From the NCBI RefSeq assembly GCF_002943415.1, contig NZ_PTQZ01000032.1, positions 608-11,478 on the forward strand: a DNA stretch of 10,871 nt, given 5' to 3'. This document shows positions 4,199 to 10,871 of the stretch, one piece after another (position 1 is the first letter of the stretch; each line of letters begins with the position of its first letter). Position numbers and translations under genes: made by a program. The notes under the pieces are model-generated. The model was not told the origin of the DNA. It did not search any database and saw only the letters and a list, made by a program, of their open reading frames with translations. This stretch comes from Amnimonas aquatica. GTDB lineage: Bacteria > Pseudomonadota > Gammaproteobacteria > Pseudomonadales > Moraxellaceae.

Positions 4199-6921
4199 AA
4201 ACCGATCTGCCCGTGGCCGGCCGCAAGGTCTATCTCAAGGACTACACCGTCCCCAACTTTCGCGTGCTCGCCACCGAGCTCACCGTGGAGTTGCTGGCCG
4301 ACTGCGCCGAGGTTGGCGCGCGCCTCACTTTTTCGCGCCACCCCGAGGCCCCGGCGGATGCGCCGCTGGTGCTGTCCGGCGCCGGCCTCGAACTGCTGTC
4401 GTTGGCCTGGAACGGCCGCGCGCTGGCGGATGGCGAGTGGCACTGGGCCGACGAGCAGTGGGTGTTCCCCGGCGCCGGCGACGAGGGCGTGCTGGAAACG
4501 CGCGTGCGCATCCGTCCGGATGCCAACCTTGCGCTGGAGGGCCTGTACCGTTCGCACGGCCTGTACTGCACCCAGTGCGAGGCCGAGGGTTTCCGCAAGA
4601 TCACGCTCTACCCGGACCGGCCGGACGTGCTGGCGCCGTTCCGCGTCACCGTGATCGGCGACAAGGCATCGTGCCCGGTGCTGCTGGCCAACGGTAATTG
4701 CGTGGCGCGCGGCGACCTCGAGGGTGGCCGGCACTTCGCCACCTGGGAGGATCCGCACCCCAAGCCCAGCTACCTGTTCGCGCTGGTCGCCGGCGACCTG
4801 GCCTGCCTGGAGGACCGCTTCGTCACCGCATCAGGCCGCGAGGTGGTGCTGCAGATCTTCACCGCACCGGAAGACCAGGATAAATGCCGCCACGCCATGG
4901 ACTCGCTCAAGGCCTCCATGCGCTGGGACGAAGAGAAATACGGCTGCGAGTACGACCTCGACATCTACATGATCGTGGCGGTGTCGCACTTCAACATGGG
5001 CGCCATGGAGAACAAGGGCCTCAACGTCTTCAACACCAGCTGCGTGCTCGCGCACCCGGCGACCACCACCGATGCCGGCTTCCAGCGCGTCGAGTCGGTG
5101 GTGGCGCACGAGTATTTCCACAACTGGAGCGGCAACCGCGTGACCTGCCGCGACTGGTTCCAGCTCTGTTTGAAAGAGGGCTTCACGGTCTTCCGCGACC
5201 AGCAGTTCTCCGCCGACCAGCTCTCCGCCGCCGTGCAGCGCCTGGAGGATGTCGCCTTCCTGCGCACCCACCAGTTCGCCGAGGATGCCGGCCCGCTGGC
5301 GCATCCGGTGCGTCCGGAATCCTTCGTCGAGATCAACAATTTCTACACGCTCACGGTCTACGAGAAGGGCGCCGAGATCGCGCGCATGCTGCACACGGTG
5401 CTGGGCGCCGAAGGCTTCCGCCGCGGCACCGACCGGTATTTCGCCGACAACGACGGCCGCGCCGCCACCGTCGAGGATTTCCTGGATGCGCTTGGCGCTG
5501 CCAACGACCGTGACCTCGTCGACTGGACGCCGCGCTGGCTGCGCTGGTACCGCCAGCCGGGCACGCCGACCGTGCGTGCGCAGGTTGACTGGCGCGCCGA
5601 TCGCCGCGAGCTGGTGCTGACACTGAGCCAGTCGCAGCCGGCGCTGGCCGGACATCCGCAGCCCGAGCCGCTGCCGGTCCCGGTGCGCGTGGGCCTGGTC
5701 GGCGCCGAGGGCGAGCTGACCGCCAGACTGGCCGCCAGACAGGAGGGAACGCCGGATGGCACGAACGAGGCTACTGGCCGTGACTTCCTGCTGCTGCTGA
5801 GCGAGCGCGAGCAGCAGTGGACCTTCAGCGAGGTCGCCGTTGCCGCCGGGGATGTGCCGGTGCTGTCGCTGTTCCGCGACTTCAGCGCGCCGGTGAACAT
5901 CGACTACGCCTGCGATGATGCAGACCTGGCGCGGCTGGTGCGCCACGACGGCAACGGCTTCAACCGCTGGGCGGCGGCGCAGACGCTGGCCACGCGCGAG
6001 ATACTGGCGCGCTACGCGGCGCTGGCCGCCGGGGCGGGTGAGGGTGGCCCGGCTGCGGATGCCGATCCGGCGCCCGGCGTGCTGGCCGATGCCCTCGCCG
6101 GCATCTGGCCGGCGCTGGCGGACAGCGATCCGGCACTGGCGGTGAAGTTGCTGGAGCTGCCCAGCCTCGGCTACCTCGCCGAGCAGGTGGATGTCTACGA
6201 TCCGCCGCGCCTGCATGCCGCTCGCGAGGCCGTGCTCGCCGCCGTGCTGCAGCCGCTGCTGGCGACGCTGCGCGACATCCTGGCGCGTGGCGACATGCTG
6301 CGCCCCTATCATTACGCCGCTGATGACATCGCCGCGCGCGCGCTCGCCCGCACGGCGCTCGACGGCCTGGCGCTGCTGGCGCCGGATGAAGCTGCCGGCA
6401 TTGCCGCCGAATGGCTGGCGACGTCACCGCACATGACCGCCGAACAGTCGGCGCTGACCCTGCTGGTGCATCACCGGCTCGCCGGCGCCGATGCGGCGCT
6501 GCAGCGCTTCCACCAGCGCTGGCGCCACGAGGCGCTGGTGCTGGACCAGTGGTTCGCCACCCAGGCATCGCGCCCGGCGGCGGATGCCGTCGAGGCCGCG
6601 CAGGCGCTGCTGGCCCACCCGGATTTCGATGCCACCGTGCCCAACCGCGTGCGCGCGGTGCTGACCCAGCTCGGCATGAACAATCCGGTGGCCTTCCACC
6701 GCGCCGATGGCTCCGGCTACGCGCTGCTGGCCGCGCAGATCCGCGAGATCGATGCCCGCAATCCGCAGCTGGCCTCGCGCCTGTCCGGCGTGTTCGGCAT
6801 CTGGCGCAAGCTCGACGCCGCCCGCCAGACGCTGGTCCGCGGACACCTGGACGCACTGCTGGCCGGCACGCTGTCGCCGGACGTGCGCGAGACGCTGTCG
6901 CGGATACGCGGGGAAGGGTGA
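4195..6921 (+). CDS. pepN: Aminopeptidase N (M1 family zinc metallopeptidase)
   Basis: The 908-residue protein removes N-terminal amino acids from peptides in the cytoplasm, late in protein turnover. It carries the GAMEN exopeptidase motif at 269-273, the HEYFH zinc site at 305-309 with the third ligand Glu328, and Tyr389 in VYEKGAEIARM as the transition-state tyrosine. All lie 8 residues later than in the 870-residue E. coli enzyme. Domain order is the usual one: N-terminal beta-saddle (about 1-195), catalytic thermolysin-like domain (to about 450), beta-sandwich (to about 550), then the helical C-terminal domain. Extra length comes partly from Gly/Ala-rich insertions near 509-530 and 611-630. 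The ATG at 4195 overlaps the DUF2797 stop and has GGGAAG (4179-4184) 10 nt upstream. The frame stays open back to 3613, but that part is a shadow of DUF2797. No signal peptide is present. Confidence 0.97.
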   Translation: MKTDLPVAGRKVYLKDYTVPNFRVLATELTVELLADCAEVGARLTFSRHPEAPADAPLVLSGAGLELLSLAWNGRALADGEWHWADEQWVFPGAGDEGVLETRVRIRPDANLALEGLYRSHGLYCTQCEAEGFRKITLYPDRPDVLAPFRVTVIGDKASCPVLLANGNCVARGDLEGGRHFATWEDPHPKPSYLFALVAGDLACLEDRFVTASGREVVLQIFTAPEDQDKCRHAMDSLKASMRWDEEKYGCEYDLDIYMIVAVSHFNMGAMENKGLNVFNTSCVLAHPATTTDAGFQRVESVVAHEYFHNWSGNRVTCRDWFQLCLKEGFTVFRDQQFSADQLSAAVQRLEDVAFLRTHQFAEDAGPLAHPVRPESFVEINNFYTLTVYEKGAEIARMLHTVLGAEGFRRGTDRYFADNDGRAATVEDFLDALGAANDRDLVDWTPRWLRWYRQPGTPTVRAQVDWRADRRELVLTLSQSQPALAGHPQPEPLPVPVRVGLVGAEGELTARLAARQEGTPDGTNEATGRDFLLLLSEREQQWTFSEVAVAAGDVPVLSLFRDFSAPVNIDYACDDADLARLVRHDGNGFNRWAAAQTLATREILARYAALAAGAGEGGPAADADPAPGVLADALAGIWPALADSDPALAVKLLELPSLGYLAEQVDVYDPPRLHAAREAVLAAVLQPLLATLRDILARGDMLRPYHYAADDIAARALARTALDGLALLAPDEAAGIAAEWLATSPHMTAEQSALTLLVHHRLAGADAALQRFHQRWRHEALVLDQWFATQASRPAADAVEAAQALLAHPDFDATVPNRVRAVLTQLGMNNPVAFHRADGSGYALLAAQIREIDARNPQLASRLSGVFGIWRKLDAARQTLVRGHLDALLAGTLSPDVRETLSRIRGEG

Positions 6922-6939
6922 GGGCAGGGCACGCGACTG

Positions 6940-6977
6940 GCGGGGAATCACTGCATGCCGACGCAGTGATTCCCCGC
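6940..6977. repeat. 15-bp perfect inverted repeat between pepN and pyrD
   Basis: The arms GCGGGGAATCACTGC (6940-6954) and its exact complement (6963-6977) enclose an 8-nt loop. The element starts 18 bp after the pepN stop. It has no T run on either strand, so it is not a standard intrinsic terminator. It could be a REP-like palindrome, a 3'-end stabiliser of the pepN message, or a Rho-assisted stop. It lies 28 bp upstream of the putative pyrD -10 box. Confidence 0.8.
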
Positions 6978-7005
6978 TACGGCGTCCGTTGCCTGCCGGC
7001 TCGCG

Positions 7006-7011
7006 TATAAT
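7006..7011 (+). promoter_or_regulatory. Candidate -10 box of the pyrD promoter
   Basis: This is a consensus TATAAT, 32 bp before the pyrD ATG, in an otherwise very GC-rich context. No good -35 lies at 16-18 bp; the TTGCCT at 6989-6994 is only 11 bp away. Initiation would be near 7018, giving a leader of about 26 nt. The perfect -10 hexamer makes a promoter plausible, though an activator might be needed. Confidence 0.55.
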
Positions 7012-7043
7012 CGCCGGCCTGTCCCCCCGACGAGACCCTGTCC

Positions 7044-8138
7044 ATGTGGTACCCCCTGGCGCGCGCCGCGCTGTTCCGGCTGGATCCGGAAACCGCCCAT
7101 CACTTCACCCTCAACAGCCTGGCGCTGGCCGAAAAGGCGGGCCTGCTCGGGGTGCTGCCCGCGGTGCCGGAGCAGCCGGTGGAGCTGCTGGGGCTGACCT
7201 TCCGCAACCCGGTCGGCCTGTCCGCCGGGCTGGACAAGAACGGCGACTACATCGACGCGCTGGCGGCGCTGGGCTTCGGTTTCATCGAGATCGGCACGGT
7301 CACGCCGCGCGCGCAGCCGGGCAATCCCAAGCCGCGCATGTTCCGCCTGCCGCAGGCTGGCGCGGTCATCAACCGTCTCGGTTTCAACAACAACGGCGTC
7401 GATGCGCTGGTGCGCAACGTCGAGCGCGCGCGCTACGACGGCATCCTCGGCATCAACATCGGCAAGAATTTCGACACCCCGGTCGAGCGCGCGGAAGATG
7501 ACTACCTGCACTGCCTGGACAAGGTCTACGCCCACGCCGACTACATCACGGTCAACATTTCCTCGCCCAACACCCAGGGCCTGCGCAGCCTGCAGGGCGA
7601 GGAGGCGCTGACGCGCCTGCTGTCGGCGCTGAAGGAGCGCCAGGCGCAGCTGTCCGGCGAGCACGGCCGCTATGTGCCGCTGCTGGTGAAGATCGCGCCC
7701 GATCTGTCTCTGGCCGAGGTCGAGGGCATGGCGGCGGTGTTCCGCACGCAGGAGATCGACGGTGTCATCGCCACCAACACCACCATCAGCCGCGATGCCG
7801 TGTCGGCGCTGCCGCACGGCCTCGAGGCCGGCGGCCTGAGCGGGCGCCCGGTGCGCGCGTCGTCCACGCGCGTGCTGCGCGAGCTGAACGCGGCGCTCGA
7901 TGGCGCGCTGCCGCTGATCGGCGTCGGCGGCATCGACAGCGCCGAGGCGGCGGCGGAGAAGGTCCGTGCCGGCGCGTCGCTGGTGCAGGTCTACACCGGG
8001 TTCATCTACCAGGGGCCGGGGCTGATCGCCGAGGCCGCGCGCGGCATCAGCGAGGCGCGTGCCGCGCTAGCTCAGGCCGGCGCAGCGGGACAGCAGACCG
8101 CTGCCGGCGTGGCCGGCACGCCGGGAGCCGCATCTTGA
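7044..8138 (+). CDS. pyrD: Dihydroorotate dehydrogenase (quinone), class 2
   Basis: The 364-residue enzyme oxidises dihydroorotate to orotate, the fourth step of pyrimidine synthesis, passing electrons through FMN to membrane quinone. The class 2 type is shown by the N-terminal amphipathic extension ([20 protein letters not shown]) that contacts the membrane and quinone. FMN and substrate motifs follow: [11 protein letters not shown] (58-68), NRLGFNNNG (110-118), [11 protein letters not shown] (171-181) with Ser174 as the likely catalytic base, and GVGGI (293-297). VYTGFIY (316-322) forms the phosphate site. The first 335 or so residues match the 336-residue E. coli protein; an Ala/Gly-rich tail of about 28 residues is extra. 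The ATG at 7044 gives the normal N-terminus, with only a weak GAG upstream. The stop overlaps the rlmL start (TTGA), so the two genes form an operon. Confidence 0.97.
   Translation: MWYPLARAALFRLDPETAHHFTLNSLALAEKAGLLGVLPAVPEQPVELLGLTFRNPVGLSAGLDKNGDYIDALAALGFGFIEIGTVTPRAQPGNPKPRMFRLPQAGAVINRLGFNNNGVDALVRNVERARYDGILGINIGKNFDTPVERAEDDYLHCLDKVYAHADYITVNISSPNTQGLRSLQGEEALTRLLSALKERQAQLSGEHGRYVPLLVKIAPDLSLAEVEGMAAVFRTQEIDGVIATNTTISRDAVSALPHGLEAGGLSGRPVRASSTRVLRELNAALDGALPLIGVGGIDSAEAAAEKVRAGASLVQVYTGFIYQGPGLIAEAARGISEARAALAQAGAAGQQTAAGVAGTPGAAS
8123..8127 (+). promoter_or_regulatory. Ribosome-binding site deciding the TTG start of rlmL
   Basis: A GGGAG lies 7 nt before the TTG at 8135-8137, inside the last codons of pyrD. 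No in-frame ATG occurs until residue 43, which would delete the conserved N-terminus. The site therefore supports the rare TTG start and the coupling of rlmL to pyrD. Confidence 0.7.
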
Positions 8139-10423
8139 GCCAGGCAGCCACGGGCAACGGCGACGCCCAGCTGCGCGAATGGATCATCACCGGTGCCGAC
8201 GGCCTCGACGACCTGCTGGTGGACGAGCTGGTCGCGCTCGGCGCCAGCCGTCCGCGACGCATGAAGGGTGCGGTGTCGGTGCACGGCGACCTCGCCGCCG
8301 GTTACCGTTTCTGCCTGTGGTCGCGCTTGGCTTCGCGCGTGCTCATGCCGCTCTTCAGTGTGCCCTCCGGCGATCCCGACAAGCTGTTCCAGACCGCGTT
8401 GAAGTATCCGTGGGAGAACGTGCTGCAGCCGGATGCCAGCTTCGCCATCCGCGCCGCTGCCGCCAAGGGCGTGGCCACGCACACGCGCTTCGCCGCGCTG
8501 CGCCTGAAGGACGGCATTGTCGACCGCTACCGCCAGCGCACCGGCGATCGCCCGTCGGTCGATGCCGATGACCCCGATGTCAGCTTCCACGTCTTCGTCG
8601 AGGAAGAGAACATCTCCGTCACCCTCGATTTCTCCGGCGACAGCCTGCACAAGCGCGGCTACCGCGTGGCGCAGACCGATGCGCCGCTGAAGGAGAACCT
8701 GGCCGCCGCCATGCTCATGCAGGCCGGCTGGCCGGCGCGCGGCAGCGGCCGCCTGTTCGATCCGCTCTGCGGCTCCGGCACGGTGCTGATCGAGGCCGCG
8801 CTGATGTACGCCGACGCTGCGCCCGGCCTGGCGCGCATCCGCTTCGGCTTTGAGGGTTGGGCTGGCCACCAGACCGTGCTCTGGCGCGAACTGCGCGATG
8901 ACGCCGTGGCGCGCCGCCTCGCCGGCCTGCGCAAGTCCGTGCCGCAGCTGGTCGGTTTCGATGCCGACCGGCGCGCGCTCGCCTGCGCCCGCCGCAATGC
9001 CCAGTCCGCCGGCGTCGCCGGCTGGATCACTTTCGACGAGCAGAGCGTCGCTGACTGGCGGCTGCCACCCGAGTGGGCCGATGCGGGCAGCGTGCCGGTC
9101 GCCACGGACGCAGCGGGTGATGCCGCACCGGCAGGGCAGGTGCCCGGTCTGGTCGCCACCAACCCGCCCTACGGCGAGCGCCTGGGCGAAGAGAACAACA
9201 TCCGCTACCTGTACCGCGCCATCGGTCGCAAGCTGCGCGAGCAGCTGCCGGGCTGGGATGCCGTGGTGCTGGCCGCTGACATCCAGCATGCCGATGCCCT
9301 CGGTCTCGAGCACAAGGCCACGCTGCGGCTGTTCAACGGCGCGCTGCCGATCTTCGCCCGCCACGGCGGCATCCTGCCGGCCGAGCCGGAGTTGCCGCTG
9401 CAGTTCAACGGCACGCTGGAGGACATTCCGCCCGAGGGCATGGACCTGGCCAACCGCCTGGTGAAGAACCTGAAGGCGTTCCTGAAGGAAGCCGCGCGCG
9501 AGGACGTGCGCTGCTTCCGCCTCTACGATGCCGACCTGCCCGAGTTCAATGTCGCCATCGACGTCTACGACGGCCGCCTGCATGTGCAGGAGTACGCGCC
9601 GCCGAAGTCGGTCGATCCCGAGAAGGCCGTCGCGCGCTTCAAGCTCGCGCTGCTGGTCATCCGCAAGGTGCTGGGACTGCATCGCGACAAGGTCTTCCTC
9701 AAGGTGCGCGAGCGCCAGAGCGGCAAGCAGCAGTACGAGAAGCAGGGCAAGGGCGGCAAGTTCTTCGAGGTGCGCGAGGGCAGGGCGCGGCTGCTGGTCA
9801 ACCTCACCGACTACCTCGACACCGGCCTGTTCCTGGACCACCGGCCCATGCGCCTGCGCCTGGCCGCCGAGGCGCGCGATACGCACTTCCTCAACCTGTT
9901 CGCCTACACCGGCACCGCCAGCGTGCATGCCGCGCTGGGCGTCGCCGCTGACGAGGCCGATGACGGGCGTGGCGTGGCGGCGCCGGATACCGGTGCGCTG
10001 ACCACGACCACGGTCGACATGTCGGCCACCTATCTCGCCTGGGCCGACCGCAACCTGGCGCTCAACGGCCTGCCCGAGGAGCGGCACCGGCTGATCCAGG
10101 CCGATGTCATGGCCTGGCTGCAGGACGAGCAGGACGACTACGACCTGATCTTCGTCGACCCGCCGACCTTCTCCAACTCCAAGCGCATGGACGATGTCTT
10201 CGACGTGCAGCGCGACCATGTCCGCCTGCTGCGGCTGGCCATGGCGCGCCTGACGCCGGACGGCACGCTGTACTTCTCCAACAACTTCCGCAAGTTCCAG
10301 CTCGACGAGGCGCTGGCGGCCGAGTTCGAGGTCGAGGAGATCAGCGAGCAGACCATCGGTTTCGATTTCGCCCGCAACGCGAAGATCCATCGCTGCTGGC
10401 GTCTGCGCCACCGCGCCGGCTGA
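8135..10423 (+). CDS. rlmL: Bifunctional 23S rRNA methyltransferase RlmKL (m2G2445 and m7G2069)
   Basis: The 762-residue protein fuses two SAM-dependent methyltransferases. The N-terminal RlmL part makes m2G2445 and the C-terminal RlmK part makes m7G2069 in 23S rRNA, during 50S assembly in the cytoplasm. A THUMP-type RNA-binding region fills roughly residues 50-160. The first methyltransferase has DPLCGSGT at 209-216 and the catalytic NPPYGERL at 343-350. The second has [10 protein letters not shown] at 587-596, an acidic TTTVDMS strand near 620-629, and [11 protein letters not shown] at 675-685. It is about 60 residues longer than the E. coli protein (702). Visible Ala/Asp/Gly-rich insertions sit before NPPYGERL (about 316-339) and after the second SAM loop (about 603-622). 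The start is TTG, overlapping the pyrD stop. The long antisense frame on the other strand has no family resemblance and is a composition artefact. Confidence 0.96.
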   Translation: MSQAATGNGDAQLREWIITGADGLDDLLVDELVALGASRPRRMKGAVSVHGDLAAGYRFCLWSRLASRVLMPLFSVPSGDPDKLFQTALKYPWENVLQPDASFAIRAAAAKGVATHTRFAALRLKDGIVDRYRQRTGDRPSVDADDPDVSFHVFVEEENISVTLDFSGDSLHKRGYRVAQTDAPLKENLAAAMLMQAGWPARGSGRLFDPLCGSGTVLIEAALMYADAAPGLARIRFGFEGWAGHQTVLWRELRDDAVARRLAGLRKSVPQLVGFDADRRALACARRNAQSAGVAGWITFDEQSVADWRLPPEWADAGSVPVATDAAGDAAPAGQVPGLVATNPPYGERLGEENNIRYLYRAIGRKLREQLPGWDAVVLAADIQHADALGLEHKATLRLFNGALPIFARHGGILPAEPELPLQFNGTLEDIPPEGMDLANRLVKNLKAFLKEAAREDVRCFRLYDADLPEFNVAIDVYDGRLHVQEYAPPKSVDPEKAVARFKLALLVIRKVLGLHRDKVFLKVRERQSGKQQYEKQGKGGKFFEVREGRARLLVNLTDYLDTGLFLDHRPMRLRLAAEARDTHFLNLFAYTGTASVHAALGVAADEADDGRGVAAPDTGALTTTTVDMSATYLAWADRNLALNGLPEERHRLIQADVMAWLQDEQDDYDLIFVDPPTFSNSKRMDDVFDVQRDHVRLLRLAMARLTPDGTLYFSNNFRKFQLDEALAAEFEVEEISEQTIGFDFARNAKIHRCWRLRHRAG

Positions 10424-10456
10424 CGGCGCGTGGTCGGCCGGCATGCGATTGTTGTG

Positions 10457-10479
10457 TAACAAATAATTATTTTGTGTTA
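10457..10479. repeat. AT-rich near-palindrome
   Basis: The 12-bp perfect palindrome AAATAATTATTT (10461-10472) is flanked by TAAC (10457-10460) and GTTA (10476-10479), which can pair around a 3-nt asymmetry. Its AT content contrasts sharply with the surrounding DNA. It could be a regulator-binding site, an AT-rich promoter element or part of the end of the rlmL transcript; none can be shown. Confidence 0.5.
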
Positions 10480-10496
10480 GCGGACCCGCGTGGAAT

Positions 10497-10506
10497 AAGT
10501 TAACTT
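10497..10506. repeat. 10-bp palindrome AAGTTAACTT
   Basis: This perfect 10-bp palindrome lies 17 bp after the AT-rich near-palindrome and 188 bp before the lipoprotein ATG. Its size and symmetry would suit a dimeric transcription factor, but no known operator is recognised. Confidence 0.35.
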
Positions 10507-10694
10507 CACGAATCAGCCAGATGTCGTATTTCGGGGTGCCATGCATGCCGACATGCGACAGGGCGTTTCCGGTCGCGGAAATGTGTTTGCACGGATGCAG
10601 CGTCAGGGGTCGACCTTCCCTCCGGCCCCGAATTCTTCCCCGATGCCCGCGCATGCCCCCGACCTCCTGATTTCCGGTATTCGGGAGTGAACGA

Positions 10695-10871
10695 ATGCGT
10701 GTCTATGCGGGACGGATGCTGTTGCTTGTCTTGACCATGCTGACGGTCGTGCTGACCGGCTGTGGTGATGGCGCGAAATCGAAGCCGACGGTGAAGTCGG
10801 TCGAGGTGACCACGGCGGATGGCGTCGATGCCAGCCTGGCCAAGGGAACCTCCCTGCAGCTCAAGGCCACG
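10695..10871 (+). CDS. Lipoprotein, N-terminal part, possible bacterial Ig-like domain
   Basis: The first 59 residues are visible; the gene runs off the window. Residues 1-23 form a lipoprotein signal: a short basic start (MRVYAGR), a hydrophobic stretch (about 8-20), and the lipobox L-T-G-C with Cys23 as the lipidated residue. Gly at +2 does not favour inner-membrane retention under the E. coli rule. After a Lys/Ser linker, VKSVEVTTADGVDASLAKG and the following TSLQLKAT look like the first strands of a group 2 bacterial Ig-like (Big_2) domain, where 'slakGtt.qLkAt' is typical. Such proteins are often long repeat-bearing surface proteins, which cannot be checked here. GGGAG (10683-10687) lies 7 nt before the ATG, supporting this start. 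The gene follows an AT-rich gap and is probably not co-transcribed with rlmL. Confidence 0.8.
   Translation, partial: MRVYAGRMLLLVLTMLTVVLTGCGDGAKSKPTVKSVEVTTADGVDASLAKGTSLQLKAT

Larger units (their letters stand above)
10424..10694. other. Intergenic region with AT-rich patch, upstream of lipoprotein gene
   Basis: This 271-bp gap follows rlmL. A 7-bp inverted repeat straddles the rlmL stop (10412-10418 with 10424-10430) but has no T run. An unusually AT-rich patch lies at about 10447-10506 and contains two palindromes, listed separately. A small hairpin TTTCCG-GTCG-CGGAAA lies at 10566-10581. The remainder is GC-rich. No gene or known riboswitch was recognised. A promoter for the lipoprotein gene should lie here, but no convincing -35/-10 pair stands out. 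Confidence 0.7.

Noticed and set aside
4831..6312. A 493-codon minus-strand open frame opposite pepN
   Set aside because: It covers the catalytic region of pepN in antisense, shows shadow-like composition and has no recognisable domain.
10566..10581. The hairpin with neighbouring sequence as a riboswitch, such as a c-di-GMP type
   Set aside because: Only a short 6-bp stem is visible and none of the conserved riboswitch core sequences could be matched.
8072..10654. An 860-codon open frame on the minus strand opposite rlmL
   Set aside because: It is the antisense of a well-recognised gene, has no family-like motifs, and is rich in Arg, Ala, Gly, His and Gln as expected from GC-rich antisense frames.

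Overview
The window is G+C-rich chromosomal DNA with dense coding, and its proteins most resemble those of Gammaproteobacteria. The gene set (fadH, nadK, yeaC-type DUF1315, a short Trp-rich conserved protein, a Cys-rich DUF2797 protein, pepN, pyrD, rlmL) recalls, from memory, a neighbourhood around the same genes in Pseudomonas and relatives. Genus cannot be decided from sequence alone. No mobile-element gene, CRISPR array, tRNA or rRNA was recognised.

Layout. Positions 2-1081 (+) are the C-terminal half of 2,4-dienoyl-CoA reductase (fadH), followed by a strong intrinsic terminator. Positions 1301-2481 (+) hold NAD kinase and a DUF1315 protein 26 bp apart, probably one transcription unit. They face a minus-strand gene (2804-3286) across a 322-bp convergent gap. 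That gap holds two large palindromic elements that share a 54-nt core and differ in their outer arms. Only 24 bp from the start of the minus-strand gene, a divergent plus-strand pair begins: a zinc-ribbon-like DUF2797 protein and aminopeptidase N, overlapping by ATGA. A 15-bp perfect hairpin and a TATAAT box separate pepN from the next pair, pyrD and rlmL, which overlap by TTGA. After rlmL comes a locally AT-rich 271-bp gap, then the first 59 codons of a lipoprotein, possibly with bacterial Ig-like repeats.

How the genes work together. Most are central housekeeping functions: unsaturated fatty acid oxidation (FadH, NADPH-consuming), NADP+ synthesis (NadK), peptide turnover (PepN), pyrimidine synthesis (PyrD) and 23S rRNA methylation (RlmL). 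Three conserved proteins of unknown function sit among them.

The most unusual signal is the pair of palindromic elements at 2491-2601 and 2669-2773. All 11 differences between their 54-nt cores fall in predicted stems, and ten of them form five compensatory base-pair changes. The outer arms are unrelated between copies yet self-complementary within each copy. Each element lies just downstream of a gene and in the same orientation relative to that gene's transcript. This suggests a structured 3'-end element or a palindrome-associated repeat family.
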